Shown in pieces: positions 43,085 through 51,887 of a stretch of DNA of 64,000 nt. This DNA comes from SUG2458 sp051872335. Its GTDB lineage: Bacteria; Bacillota_I; Bacilli_A; RFN20; CAG-826. How positions within the stretch are numbered: the first letter of the stretch is position 1; every line of letters begins with the position of its first letter. Position numbers and translations under genes: made by a program. The DNA is taken from assembly GCA_051872335.1 (NCBI GenBank), contig JBJEDT010000003.1, positions 1 to 64,000 of the forward strand, read 5' to 3'. Below the pieces are notes generated by a model. The model worked only from the letters and a program-made list of their open reading frames with translations. It made no database searches and was not told where the DNA came from.

Positions 43085-44359
43085 ATTAATGATTACATTT
43101 GTTAATACACCTGTTATCATTGAAATAGCAACAGCATATATTTTAAAGTTTTTTGTTAAAAATAAAAGTGTTATTAGACGTATAAAACAAGAAACTACTG
43201 ATATTATTGTTGCTTTTTTTGATTTCTTTAAAACATGCATTGCACTTAATATAGGAGCCTCTAAATAGTAAACTAAAAATGGTAAAGCAATATTTCTAAC
43301 CATCTCATAACCCGTCGAATCACCATAAAGCATTGTTAATAAAAGCTTTGGAAAGATCATAAAACAAGATGTTGCCATTCCACCTATTATTAATAAAATT
43401 AATAATACTTTATTAAAAATTTTAAATGCACCACTATAATTGTTATCATTAATACATTTTGTCATAGAAGGAACAAGGTAGTTACCTAACGAGTAAGAAA
43501 AAAAACCTGGCATAAGTAATAGAGGTAATACATAGCTAGTAAGTTTTCCATATTCTAATGTAATAAAGGAAATACTTTCTCCTGCTTTTAAAAGAATAGT
43601 TGTAAATATAATAGGCTCGAGAAAATATGTTATTGAACCAATAAGTTTACTAAATGTAACAGGTAATGCAATTGAATAAATATCTTTTTTATATAACGGA
43701 TCCTCATATTCATCGACTTTTAGAAGAAGTTTTATTTTTTTATAAAGTTTTAGATCTGATTGAAATAATAAATAAATTGACTGAGAAATTTCTCCTACAC
43801 ATACACCTAGCATTGCTCCTAATGAAGCGTATTCAACTCCTTTTTGAATGAAAAGTTCGATAAAAAGTAAATAAAAAAGAATTCTACCAACTTCTTCAAA
43901 AATTGAAGAAATTGTTGTTATTTCAACTCGATTTATTCCTATAAAATAACCTTTTAAAAGTGAAGACAAACTAATAAGTGGAATTAATAAAGCAAGACCA
44001 AATATGGTTAATTTAGTTTGAGAGTTTTGAATTATAATATTTGCTATAATATCACCACATAAAACTGTCGTAATCATTAAAATTATTGAAACAGTCATTG
44101 CTATAGCAAGACCTGAAATAAAAATATGTTTTGTTTTATTTGGATGACGTGAAATAAGTGTAGATATAGCGGTTGGTAATCCTAATTGAGTTAATGTTAT
44201 TAATAATAACATCATTGGATTTACTAGTGAATAAATAGAAATTGCTTCTAAGCCAATTGATCTAACAATTAATATACGAGCAATCATTGATAGTAATTTT
44301 CCAATAAAACCAAGACCCAACAATGATAAAATAAATGTTATAGTACGATATTTCTTCAA
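43025..44359 (-). CDS. spoVB: SpoVB-like MOP-superfamily flippase
   Basis: The 444-residue protein has 12 or so membrane helices and the polysaccharide-flippase signature (SLLGLGFIGKLLSMIARILIVR, LPTAISTLIS, SSIFEEVGRI). SpoVB and its paralogues move lipid-linked cell-wall or cortex precursors. Position between the DUF421 gene and secDF matches B. subtilis spoVB. The start is TTG at 44359 behind AAGGAG. It converges on the DUF421 gene with an unusually long 60-nt overlap. Whether this copy works in spores or in general envelope synthesis is open. Confidence 0.85.
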   Translation of the reverse strand: MKKYRTITFILSLLGLGFIGKLLSMIARILIVRSIGLEAISIYSLVNPMMLLLITLTQLGLPTAISTLISRHPNKTKHIFISGLAIAMTVSIILMITTVLCGDIIANIIIQNSQTKLTIFGLALLIPLISLSSLLKGYFIGINRVEITTISSIFEEVGRILFYLLFIELFIQKGVEYASLGAMLGVCVGEISQSIYLLFQSDLKLYKKIKLLLKVDEYEDPLYKKDIYSIALPVTFSKLIGSITYFLEPIIFTTILLKAGESISFITLEYGKLTSYVLPLLLMPGFFSYSLGNYLVPSMTKCINDNNYSGAFKIFNKVLLILLIIGGMATSCFMIFPKLLLTMLYGDSTGYEMVRNIALPFLVYYLEAPILSAMHVLKKSKKATIISVVSCFIRLITLLFLTKNFKIYAVAISMITGVLTNVIINSIFILREFSRNNVKSRSRL

Positions 44360-44461
44360 TTTTTTCTCCTTATTTCTTGATATTGCACTGTTAAAATGTT
44401 AAAGTATTAAGGCAATGTACATTTTTATTAATTATATTAATAACTTTGTATCATGGAGTAG

Positions 44462-44495
44462 CGATAATACTTATCGTTAAAGAATAATCGTTAAA
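44462..44495. promoter_or_regulatory. Palindrome and direct repeats upstream of secDF
   Basis: CGATAATACTTATCG (44462-44476) is a perfect 6-bp inverted repeat, and ATCGTTAAA occurs at 44473-44481 and 44487-44495, 14 bp apart. They lie 30-60 bp before secDF in the spoVB-secDF divergent spacer. A regulator site is plausible but unproven. Confidence 0.4.
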
Positions 44496-44525
44496 TTACG
44501 AAAATATAACCAATGGAGGTAAATT

Positions 44526-47093
44526 ATGCGTCGTCGTTTTATAGCATTTCTATTAATGTGTGTTACTGCATTAATGGGTATTGTAACTGGAGTTATTACT
44601 TCTACAAAAAACTTAAATACAGGAATGGAATTTTCTTCTAGTACTACATTTGTTTATCAAATTGAAAATGAAAATGAAGAAAGTTTAGTTGATTTAGATG
44701 AAGTTTCTGAAGAAATGGAACGTCGTCTAAAAATGGCAGATGCTGCTTTCTATAACATCGAAAAAGAAGGCGAAGATCAAATAAGAGTTACTGTTGGTGG
44801 AGATGACACAACAGTTCAACACGTAAAATTATTAATGTCCTATAATGCTGATTTTACTTTAGCTACAATCGATGGAGAAGTTCAATATACAGGTGATGAA
44901 CTATTTGGTGATGAGGAAGCTTATGTTGATTATGTTAATCAATATCCTGTTGTTGTTTTCCCAATAATTGATTCTACAAAAATGGAAATCATTCGTAATC
45001 ATGCTCAAGATTTATTAGCAAATTCAACATCAACTTCTAGTGATGGCGAACAAGAAACAAATGAAGATGCTGGTTTATTAGTTTTATGGGCTGATAAAGA
45101 AGAAGGTGATGATTACGATACAGCTATCGATACATCTAATCCTGATTATGAAAAGATTCAAGCAAAAGTCTTCTTAACATTTAATTCAGAAGAAGAAAAT
45201 TTATATTATGATGATAATCATGAATCTATTGCTAAAACAGTATCTTATAGTGATAGTGAAGGAAATGAATCTTCTAATCCTACAAAAGAAGAAGTTAGTG
45301 CTGCATGTATTCAAGCTAAACAAGTTGCTAATTACTTCAATGCTGGTTCATTAGATTATGAAGTTAATTATATTTATCAAACAGTAAATGAACCTTCAAT
45401 CGAGAAACTTGTTATTTTAGGTAGCAATTCACTATATATCAATTTCCAATCTGGTATTGTTATTGCATCATTAGTTGGCTTTATTTTTGCAGGTTTATTC
45501 TTAGCAATTAATTATAAAGCTGGAAGTATTATCGCATTATTATCTTCAGCTGGAACATTTGTGACTACTGTTGCTTTATATAACGGATTATCTGTTGAAT
45601 TTGGTTTAGGTACTATTATTGGCTTATTTATAATTGCTATTCTTGCTATTTTTACAAATGTAGTTATATTTGAAAAAGTCAAAGATGAACTTCACAAAGG
45701 TAGAACATTAAAGAAAGCAAATTCTGAAGGTCAAAAACGTGCAAACTTCTTAGTAGTTGACCTATCTGTTACATTATTAGTTCTTGCTTTCCTTTCATTC
45801 TTTGTTGGAGGAACTATATTAAGAGAATTAGCAGTTGTTGTTGCACTAGGTTCTATTGCTAATTTATTAGTAACATGGATTGGTAATAAACTTCTTATGT
45901 GGGCATTATGTAATGATACATCATTACAATCTCATAAAGGTATTCTAGGAGTTAGTGAGAAAAATATTCCTGATACATTAAACGAAGAAAAACAAAGATA
46001 CTTTGGTGATCACGATGGAAAAGACTTTACTAAACATTCAAAACTCATTGGTGGAATTACTGGTGGTCTTGGACTAGTTGCTGTAATCGTTACTATAGTC
46101 TTAGGAGCTATTAATAAACCTATATTCAACTATGGTAGTGAATATGATGCTTCTTATCGTATTCAATTCAAAATGGAAAATGATTCTGATTTAGCTGAAG
46201 CATCAACTTTGATTTCAGTTCTAGATTCTTATGATATTAAATTAGAAAATGGTTTATCATTTGATGAATTAGTTGATGAAGATGATGAAGATATTACATA
46301 TGCATATTATTCAGGTGTAATTAGCAAATTACCTGGTGAAGATAGTGCTATCTTATCAAGCAATATTATCTACGATACAAATGGAAATGTTGATGTACTT
46401 GCAACTATCCAAGAAAATTTATTACTTGAATTATCAGTAACTGATAGTGAAATAGAAGTAAAAGTTTCTGATGTATATAAATATGATAGTGTAATTAAAA
46501 CTGGTATGGTTGTTATTGCTATTGGATGTGGAATATTAATTGCTGGATTATATCTATTTATTAGGTACGGGTTATCAAAAGCCATAGCTTCAGTATTAAT
46601 TACCGAATTAACTGGTTTATTAACTGTAGGTGTATTTGTATTAACTCGTATGGTTTATCTTGATTCTGCAATTTTAGGATTATTTGCAGTTGTTGCATTA
46701 ACATTAATGAGTTGTATCTTGATGTTTAATAGAGATAAAGAATTATCATTTGAAATTAAAGATATTACTTCAAAAGATAGATTAGTAAAAACAGTTAATA
46801 CTGTATTTGGTCCAATCATGACAGTGAGTGTTCTAACATTCTTTATGTCAGCATTCTTTATTGGTTTTGGTCCTTCAGAATATATGACATTATTCTTATT
46901 ATTAGCATTTGGTAGCGCAGTTTCATTACTTGTAGTAACTTCATTACTTGGTCCTTCATTCTTCACATTTAGAAAAGGATTCTCAAAAATTAAGTTTACT
47001 GAACGCAAACATAAAAAGAGCAAAAAATCTAATGAAGAACAACATAAATCAGCTGAACCAGAAGAAGCTATTTTTATCGGTATTAATGATTAA
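44526..47093 (+). CDS. secDF: Fused SecD-SecF protein translocase subunit
   Basis: The 855-residue protein has a short cytoplasmic N-terminus, a first helix (about 5-25), a large extracytoplasmic domain (about 30-300), five helices of the SecD half (about 305-485, with FAGLFLAINYKAGSI and GLGTIIGLFIIAILAIFTNVVIFEKVKDEL), a second helix (about 508-530), a smaller domain (about 540-655) and the SecF helices (about 660-830). Fused SecDF is usual in Bacillota and uses the proton gradient to pull exported proteins. The SecD motif normally GLDLRGG is degraded here (NTGMEFSSS), and the outer domain carries acidic inserts. TGGAGG precedes the ATG. Confidence 0.9.
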   Translation: MRRRFIAFLLMCVTALMGIVTGVITSTKNLNTGMEFSSSTTFVYQIENENEESLVDLDEVSEEMERRLKMADAAFYNIEKEGEDQIRVTVGGDDTTVQHVKLLMSYNADFTLATIDGEVQYTGDELFGDEEAYVDYVNQYPVVVFPIIDSTKMEIIRNHAQDLLANSTSTSSDGEQETNEDAGLLVLWADKEEGDDYDTAIDTSNPDYEKIQAKVFLTFNSEEENLYYDDNHESIAKTVSYSDSEGNESSNPTKEEVSAACIQAKQVANYFNAGSLDYEVNYIYQTVNEPSIEKLVILGSNSLYINFQSGIVIASLVGFIFAGLFLAINYKAGSIIALLSSAGTFVTTVALYNGLSVEFGLGTIIGLFIIAILAIFTNVVIFEKVKDELHKGRTLKKANSEGQKRANFLVVDLSVTLLVLAFLSFFVGGTILRELAVVVALGSIANLLVTWIGNKLLMWALCNDTSLQSHKGILGVSEKNIPDTLNEEKQRYFGDHDGKDFTKHSKLIGGITGGLGLVAVIVTIVLGAINKPIFNYGSEYDASYRIQFKMENDSDLAEASTLISVLDSYDIKLENGLSFDELVDEDDEDITYAYYSGVISKLPGEDSAILSSNIIYDTNGNVDVLATIQENLLLELSVTDSEIEVKVSDVYKYDSVIKTGMVVIAIGCGILIAGLYLFIRYGLSKAIASVLITELTGLLTVGVFVLTRMVYLDSAILGLFAVVALTLMSCILMFNRDKELSFEIKDITSKDRLVKTVNTVFGPIMTVSVLTFFMSAFFIGFGPSEYMTLFLLLAFGSAVSLLVVTSLLGPSFFTFRKGFSKIKFTERKHKKSKKSNEEQHKSAEPEEAIFIGIND

Positions 47094-47097
47094 TTAT

Positions 47098-47125
47098 AAA
47101 GGCTGCATTTAGCAGCCTTTTATTT
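47098..47125 (+). terminator. Intrinsic terminator after secDF
   Basis: AAAGGCTGC and GCAGCCTTT form a 9-bp stem with an ATTTA loop and a T-rich tail. Confidence 0.88.
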
Positions 47126-47149
47126 ATAATAAAAGGAGTGCAATAATAA

Positions 47150-48709
47150 GTGGAATTTTTAGATAAATTATTAAAACATTTTAATCTTACTTATGAAGAA
47201 TATTTAGAATTATCAAAAGATATTAATGAAGAAGATCTTCCAGCAGTAAATAGTTTTAAAAATATAGATGTTATTATTAAAAGAATTTTTAAAGCAATTG
47301 AAAATAAAGAAAAAATTATTATTTATGGTGATTATGATTGTGATGGAATTATGGCTACAACTATTTTAGTTAAAGCTTTACAAAAATTAAATGCTGATGT
47401 TCGTTACTACATTCCTTCAAGATATCAAGATGGTTATGGCTTAAATGAAAAAAATGTTATATCTATTAAAGATAAGGGCTATTCTTTAATTATTACAGTT
47501 GATAATGGAATAAGTGCTTTAGAAGCTATTTCAAAAGCTAAAGAATTAGGAATTGATGTAATTGTTACTGATCATCATGAGCAAATTAGAGAGTTACCTG
47601 ATACTCCTTATATAATGCACCCTATAATTAGTGAATATGGAGATATTTATTGTTGTGGAGCTTATGTATCATTTATGCTTTCAAGTGGCTTATTAGGATA
47701 CTATGATTCTTATTTATTAAGTCTTGCAAGTATTGCAACAATAAGTGATATGATGCCACTTAAAAAGTATAATCGTAATATAGTTCGTTTAGGATTAAAA
47801 TATATGAACGAAAACAGATATCCTAATATTATTAAATTGTTAAGTAATCAAGAAAATAATATAGATGAAAATACAATTGGATTAGAAATTGCTCCAAAAA
47901 TTAATGCAATAGGTCGTATGAAAGAAGATGTTTTTTCTATGCAACGTATTGTTCGCTATTTCTTAACAACTAATGAAGGAGATATGAACGAATTATTAGA
48001 ATGGATCAACTCTATAAATAGTGAAAGAAAAGAATTAATTAAAAGTGCTAGTGAATCATTGGTATATGATAATAATAATAATCCTTCTATAATTGTCGTA
48101 AGTGAATATAAAGAAGGGTTAATTGGATTATTAGCCAATAAGATAATGAATGATAACAATAAACCTACTATTGTTTTAACTCAATCAACTGAAGACCCTG
48201 ATATATTAAAAGGTTCAGCCCGTTCAAAAGAAGGATTTTCTATAGCTAATGCTTTTGATAAGTGTAAAGATTTATTAGAAGTATATGGAGGGCATGCTCA
48301 AGCTGGTGGTTTATCGATTAATAAAGATAATTTAAATAAATTTATTATTAAATTTAATGAGATAGCAATAAACAATCCATTTATTGAAAAGCAAGATAAT
48401 TTAATTGAAATCAGTTTAAATGATATTTCTAAAGATAATTATCGAAAATATGAAAAATTAAAACCTTTTGGTATGGATTTTATTAAACCAGATTTTTTAA
48501 TTAAAGATATTTTAACTAATAGTTTAAAGTATACTTCAAATAATGAACACATAAGTACTATGATTACATATAATTCAAAATTATTAGGATTTAATTTTTG
48601 TAAAGAGGATATTTCTCATAAAAATAGAATTAATGTTATAGGAAATCTTGAAAATAATTTTTTTAGAGGCAATGAAACAATAATATTCAAAATTAGTAAA
48701 ATTATATAA
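47150..48709 (+). CDS. recJ: Single-stranded-DNA-specific exonuclease RecJ
   Basis: The 519-residue DHH phosphoesterase has motif I YGDYDCDGI (Asp61, 63, 65), VDNGISAL, the DHH motif VTDHHEQ (about 142), DMMPL, a DHHA1 region with GGHAQAGGLSI and a C-terminal OB fold. RecJ degrades 5' ssDNA in recombination and repair. It is shorter than B. subtilis YrvE (786), lacking the C-terminal extension, but the catalytic core is whole. The start is GTG behind AAAAGGAG. The recJ-after-secDF order is as in B. subtilis; apt and relA, which follow there, are missing. Confidence 0.93.
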   Translation: MEFLDKLLKHFNLTYEEYLELSKDINEEDLPAVNSFKNIDVIIKRIFKAIENKEKIIIYGDYDCDGIMATTILVKALQKLNADVRYYIPSRYQDGYGLNEKNVISIKDKGYSLIITVDNGISALEAISKAKELGIDVIVTDHHEQIRELPDTPYIMHPIISEYGDIYCCGAYVSFMLSSGLLGYYDSYLLSLASIATISDMMPLKKYNRNIVRLGLKYMNENRYPNIIKLLSNQENNIDENTIGLEIAPKINAIGRMKEDVFSMQRIVRYFLTTNEGDMNELLEWINSINSERKELIKSASESLVYDNNNNPSIIVVSEYKEGLIGLLANKIMNDNNKPTIVLTQSTEDPDILKGSARSKEGFSIANAFDKCKDLLEVYGGHAQAGGLSINKDNLNKFIIKFNEIAINNPFIEKQDNLIEISLNDISKDNYRKYEKLKPFGMDFIKPDFLIKDILTNSLKYTSNNEHISTMITYNSKLLGFNFCKEDISHKNRINVIGNLENNFFRGNETIIFKISKII

Positions 48710-48710
48710 T

Positions 48711-48733
48711 TTATTAAAAGAAACTTTTAATAA
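48711..48733 (+). other. Strong hairpin after recJ
   Basis: TTATTAAAAG and CTTTTAATAA form a perfect 10-bp stem with a 3-nt loop. No T run follows directly, so its role as a terminator is uncertain. Confidence 0.55.
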
Positions 48734-48746
48734 GTTAAAAAACCCC

Positions 48747-48774
48747 TTTACAAATCTTGTGTTAATGGTAAAAT
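48747..48774 (+). promoter_or_regulatory. Promoter of the lipoprotein gene
   Basis: TTTACA (48747-48752), a 16-bp spacer and TAAAAT (48769-48774), 35 bp before the ATG. Confidence 0.65.
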
Positions 48775-48808
48775 TTAATTGTAGTAGAAAAAGGAGGATA
48801 TTTTAATA

Positions 48809-50389
48809 ATGAAAAAAAGAAATTTATTTCTATTACCTTTATTGGTTTTAGGATCAACAGGCTTAACATCATTAATGACATCATGTAAAGATGATCCTAT
48901 CGTTGTACCAGGACCAGAAGAACCTGGACCAGAAGAACCAGGACCAGAAGAACCAGGACCAGAAGAACCTGTCGTAGTTGCACCTACTTCAATTGCTTTT
49001 GCAGAAGATTCTTTAGAACTTAAAGTTGGTAACTCAGTATTTTTACCAGCTGTAACTGTTTTACCAGAAAATGCAACTGATAAGTCATTTACAGTTACAA
49101 ATGGTAATGAAGCAGTTGTCACATTAGTTAAAGATGGTGATAATTATGGACTAACAGCTGTTGCTCCAGGTGATGCTGTTATTACTGTTGCATCAGTAGC
49201 AAACCCAGAATTAACAGATACATTAAATGTACATGTTCCTGAAGTTGCTCTTCCAACTCCAGTATCAGCAACAATTGCTGAAATGAATGCTAAAACATCT
49301 GATGATACAAAGAATCTTTATGAAGTAACTGGTGTTGTATCATGGATTAAGAGTAAAACAAGTGATGCATATGGTAATTTACGCTTAGCAACTGATGATG
49401 GCTCTGAAGACATTTTAGTTTATGGATCAACTAAAGATGCTTCTTCAATTGCATATGATGCTTCTTATACAAATCTTGTATTTACTAATCCAAAAGACTT
49501 CGTTACTGGCGGACTAGCTTCTGAAATTGACCTTGGTGATGTTATTACTTTAGTTTGTGTATATAAATATTTTAATAGCACACCTGAAATCATGGGTTAT
49601 GTTAAACCAGATTCAATCGTTAAATCAGAAACAAGACCTAATTATAATGCTTCTGTTGAAGTAACAAAAGTAGGAGAATTAGGTGGAGCTACTTTATCAA
49701 AAACTGAAGGTATATGTATTGGTGAGGAATTAACACTAACTGTTGATATTCCAGAAGGATATGAAGCTGTAGTTAAATTAAATGGTGAAGAATTAATTGC
49801 TGAGTCCGTTGGATCATATAAATTTACTGCTATGTTTACAAATGAATTAACAGTTTCATTTGTTGAACCAGCTGCACCTGTAGGTAATATTACATATGTT
49901 ATGAATGATATTTTTGCTACTGCTGGTTTAGGAACAACTTACAAGGCAGTAGAAGTAATTGATAGTGGTAATACTTGGGCTTTCTCAAATGGTGGAAAAT
50001 CAAAACCATCTTCTTCAGATGTTATTACCGAAGCGCACCCAATGATTGTATCAAAAGGTACAACATCTCAAGATTCTTATTTAACAATTACTACTAAATA
50101 TAGTGTTACTGGCTTAGTATTAAATGGCTTTGCTTGGGGTAATGATAGCAATACTGTTGAATGTACTATTGAAACTTCTGTTGATGGTGGAACAACATGG
50201 GTAGCTTTATCAAGTGAGGGATCTTCTTATACTATGACAGATGGTACGCAAGCTGCAATTACGATGTCTGGAACATTTGATGCAACTAAATTAGTAAGAA
50301 TTCATGTTCATACAACAGACAATAAATTAACTAAGAACAATAGATTAATGGTAGCTTCAGTTGTATTAACTTATCCAGAAGTTGCTTAA
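48809..50389 (+). CDS. Surface lipoprotein with PGPEE repeat, Ig-like and OB-like domains
   Basis: The 526-residue protein has a lipoprotein signal (MKKRNLFLLPLLVLGS...) ending in the lipobox-like LMTSC with lipidated Cys at about 26. Four tandem PGPEE units (about 34-53) form a stiff acidic linker. Next come a Big_2-type bacterial Ig domain (about 60-145, SIAFAEDSLELKVG...ITVAS), an OB-like domain (about 150-270, YEVTGVVSWIKSK, YGNLRLATDDG), a divergent Gly-rich module (about 275-350) and a beta-sandwich with SNGGKSKPSS (about 360-526). No catalytic motif was recognised; adhesion or polymer binding is likely. Monocistronic, with its own promoter and terminator. Confidence 0.8.
   Translation: MKKRNLFLLPLLVLGSTGLTSLMTSCKDDPIVVPGPEEPGPEEPGPEEPGPEEPVVVAPTSIAFAEDSLELKVGNSVFLPAVTVLPENATDKSFTVTNGNEAVVTLVKDGDNYGLTAVAPGDAVITVASVANPELTDTLNVHVPEVALPTPVSATIAEMNAKTSDDTKNLYEVTGVVSWIKSKTSDAYGNLRLATDDGSEDILVYGSTKDASSIAYDASYTNLVFTNPKDFVTGGLASEIDLGDVITLVCVYKYFNSTPEIMGYVKPDSIVKSETRPNYNASVEVTKVGELGGATLSKTEGICIGEELTLTVDIPEGYEAVVKLNGEELIAESVGSYKFTAMFTNELTVSFVEPAAPVGNITYVMNDIFATAGLGTTYKAVEVIDSGNTWAFSNGGKSKPSSSDVITEAHPMIVSKGTTSQDSYLTITTKYSVTGLVLNGFAWGNDSNTVECTIETSVDGGTTWVALSSEGSSYTMTDGTQAAITMSGTFDATKLVRIHVHTTDNKLTKNNRLMVASVVLTYPEVA
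48908..48970 (+). repeat. Tandem 15-bp repeat encoding PGPEE
   Basis: Four 15-bp units, CC(A/T)GGACCAGAAGAA, run from 48908 to 48967 with only one third-position difference, and a partial fifth follows. Near-identity at silent sites suggests recent expansion and possible copy-number variation between strains. Confidence 0.92.
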
Positions 50390-50414
50390 TATTAAATAAT
50401 TTAACCTATAAATT

Positions 50415-50443
50415 GAGATGTGAGTAATCACATCTCTTTTTTC
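50415..50443 (+). terminator. Intrinsic terminator after the lipoprotein gene
   Basis: GAGATGTGA and TCACATCTC form a 9-bp stem with a GTAA loop, followed by a T run. Confidence 0.92.
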
Positions 50444-50490
50444 TTGTCTTATTAATGAACTAAAAGTAAAATAATATCGAGGATATATTA

Positions 50491-51144
50491 ATGAAACAAG
50501 TTAATTTTACATTCAAATATAAAGGAAAAGATTTTGATGGTATATGTACATTTAAACCAAAATTAAAGAAATTTTATTTTAGAATTAAAAATAATATTAT
50601 TTATGTATCTGCTCCTTTTCGTTCTAGTGTTGAAGAAGTTATAAAGTTACTTGAAACCAATATATCTAATAAATTTTTGGATAAATTATTAATATCAAAT
50701 AATCAAGAAGCAAATAACACTTATTTTTATTTATTTGGTCGTAAATATGATTTAGAAGAATTACAAGCAATAAGTGAAGATGCTTTTGGCTTTAAATTTG
50801 AAACAATGGAACAATTTAATAAGAAAATTAAAAAATATGTTTTAGAAAAATTCACTTCAAGAGTTAGATATTATGAAGAAATAATGGGAGTTATTCCTCC
50901 TTATAAGGTAGTAGTTAGAAATACATCTACTAGATTAGGTAGTAATTCGAGAAAAACACATACTATTTCTTTAGCATTTAAATTAATTCATTATAATATG
51001 AATGTAATTGATTCAGTGGTTGTCCATGAACTTGCTCATCATTTCCATTTTGATCATTCAAAAGCTTTTTATGATGTAGTGTATAAATATTGTCCAGACT
51101 ATAAAAAATCAAGATCAATTCTTTTAAAAGGAGTCTACAAATGA
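50491..51144 (+). CDS. YgjP-like (WLM-type) zinc metallopeptidase-fold protein
   Basis: The 217-residue protein has the zinc motif HELAHHFHFDHSKAFYDVV near residues 180-200 and the upstream TSTRLGSNSRKTHTISLAF, the pattern of the YgjP/DUF45 family of M48-like metallopeptidases. Substrates are not known. No signal peptide is present. It is the first gene of a coupled trio: its stop overlaps the rRNA methylase gene by 4 nt, which in turn overlaps the phosphodiesterase gene by 4 nt. Confidence 0.85.
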   Translation: MKQVNFTFKYKGKDFDGICTFKPKLKKFYFRIKNNIIYVSAPFRSSVEEVIKLLETNISNKFLDKLLISNNQEANNTYFYLFGRKYDLEELQAISEDAFGFKFETMEQFNKKIKKYVLEKFTSRVRYYEEIMGVIPPYKVVVRNTSTRLGSNSRKTHTISLAFKLIHYNMNVIDSVVVHELAHHFHFDHSKAFYDVVYKYCPDYKKSRSILLKGVYK

Positions 51145-51887
51145 TAACTAAAATAACAAGTAAACAAAATGAAAAAATTAAATATTTTAATCAACTAAAA
51201 GATACATCTTTTAGAAATCAAGAAAAGCTTTTTATAGTAGAAGGTTTTCATTTAGTAGAAATGGCTCTTGAAAAAGGATGTGTTAAAACAATAATTTCTT
51301 TATTTTCATATAAAGAAGAATTAAATGACATAGAACAAATATTAGTAACAGAAGAAATTTTAGAAAAATTATCTTCAACAAAAACACCTCAAGGTATTAT
51401 TGCTATTTGTAAAATGGAATCTAAAAATAAAAAGAATGTAGGAAATAAAGTATTATATCTTGATGATATACAAGATCCAGGTAATTTAGGAACAATTATT
51501 AGAACAGCCTTAGCTTTTTCTTTTAAAGACATTATTTTATCACCTCATTGTTGTTCTATATATAATCCTAAAGTAATTGCTGCTTCACAAGGGGCTATTT
51601 TCTTTATAAATTTCATTAATGGAGGAATTGATGAACTTAAAGAATTAAAAGAAAAAGCATATCAAATTGTTGCTACTAATTTAAGAAATAGTGTATTGTT
51701 AAGTGAATATCAACCTGAAAATAAACAAATAATTGTTTTAGGTAATGAAGGAAAAGGTGTTTGTGAAGAGATTATTGATTTAGCTAGTGTTAATGTAAGA
51801 ATAAATATTGATAATATCGATTCTTTAAATGTTGGTATTGCTGCAGGTATTATGATGAATGATGCAAATGAAAGGACAAGAAAATGA
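51141..51887 (+). CDS. TrmH/SpoU-family RNA 2'-O-methyltransferase (YsgA-like)
   Basis: The 248-residue protein begins with ITSKQNEKIKYFNQL, a substrate-binding domain with FIVEGFHLVEMAL, and the SPOUT knot: LDDIQDPGNLGTIIRTA, ASQGAIF, VLGNEGKGV and VNVGIAAGIMM-like ending. Family members methylate ribose in rRNA or tRNA; the exact site is not predictable here. B. subtilis ysgA lies directly before pheS, the same neighbourhood. It overlaps both neighbours by 4 nt. Confidence 0.9.
   Translation: MITKITSKQNEKIKYFNQLKDTSFRNQEKLFIVEGFHLVEMALEKGCVKTIISLFSYKEELNDIEQILVTEEILEKLSSTKTPQGIIAICKMESKNKKNVGNKVLYLDDIQDPGNLGTIIRTALAFSFKDIILSPHCCSIYNPKVIAASQGAIFFINFINGGIDELKELKEKAYQIVATNLRNSVLLSEYQPENKQIIVLGNEGKGVCEEIIDLASVNVRINIDNIDSLNVGIAAGIMMNDANERTRK

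Noticed and set aside
48908..48970. Short tandem repeats as a CRISPR array
   Set aside because: The units are contiguous 15-bp coding repeats without spacers, and no cas gene is present.
48775..49122. Minus-strand ORF with GSSGPG repeats
   Set aside because: It is the complement of the PGPEE repeat in the lipoprotein gene and has no independent support.
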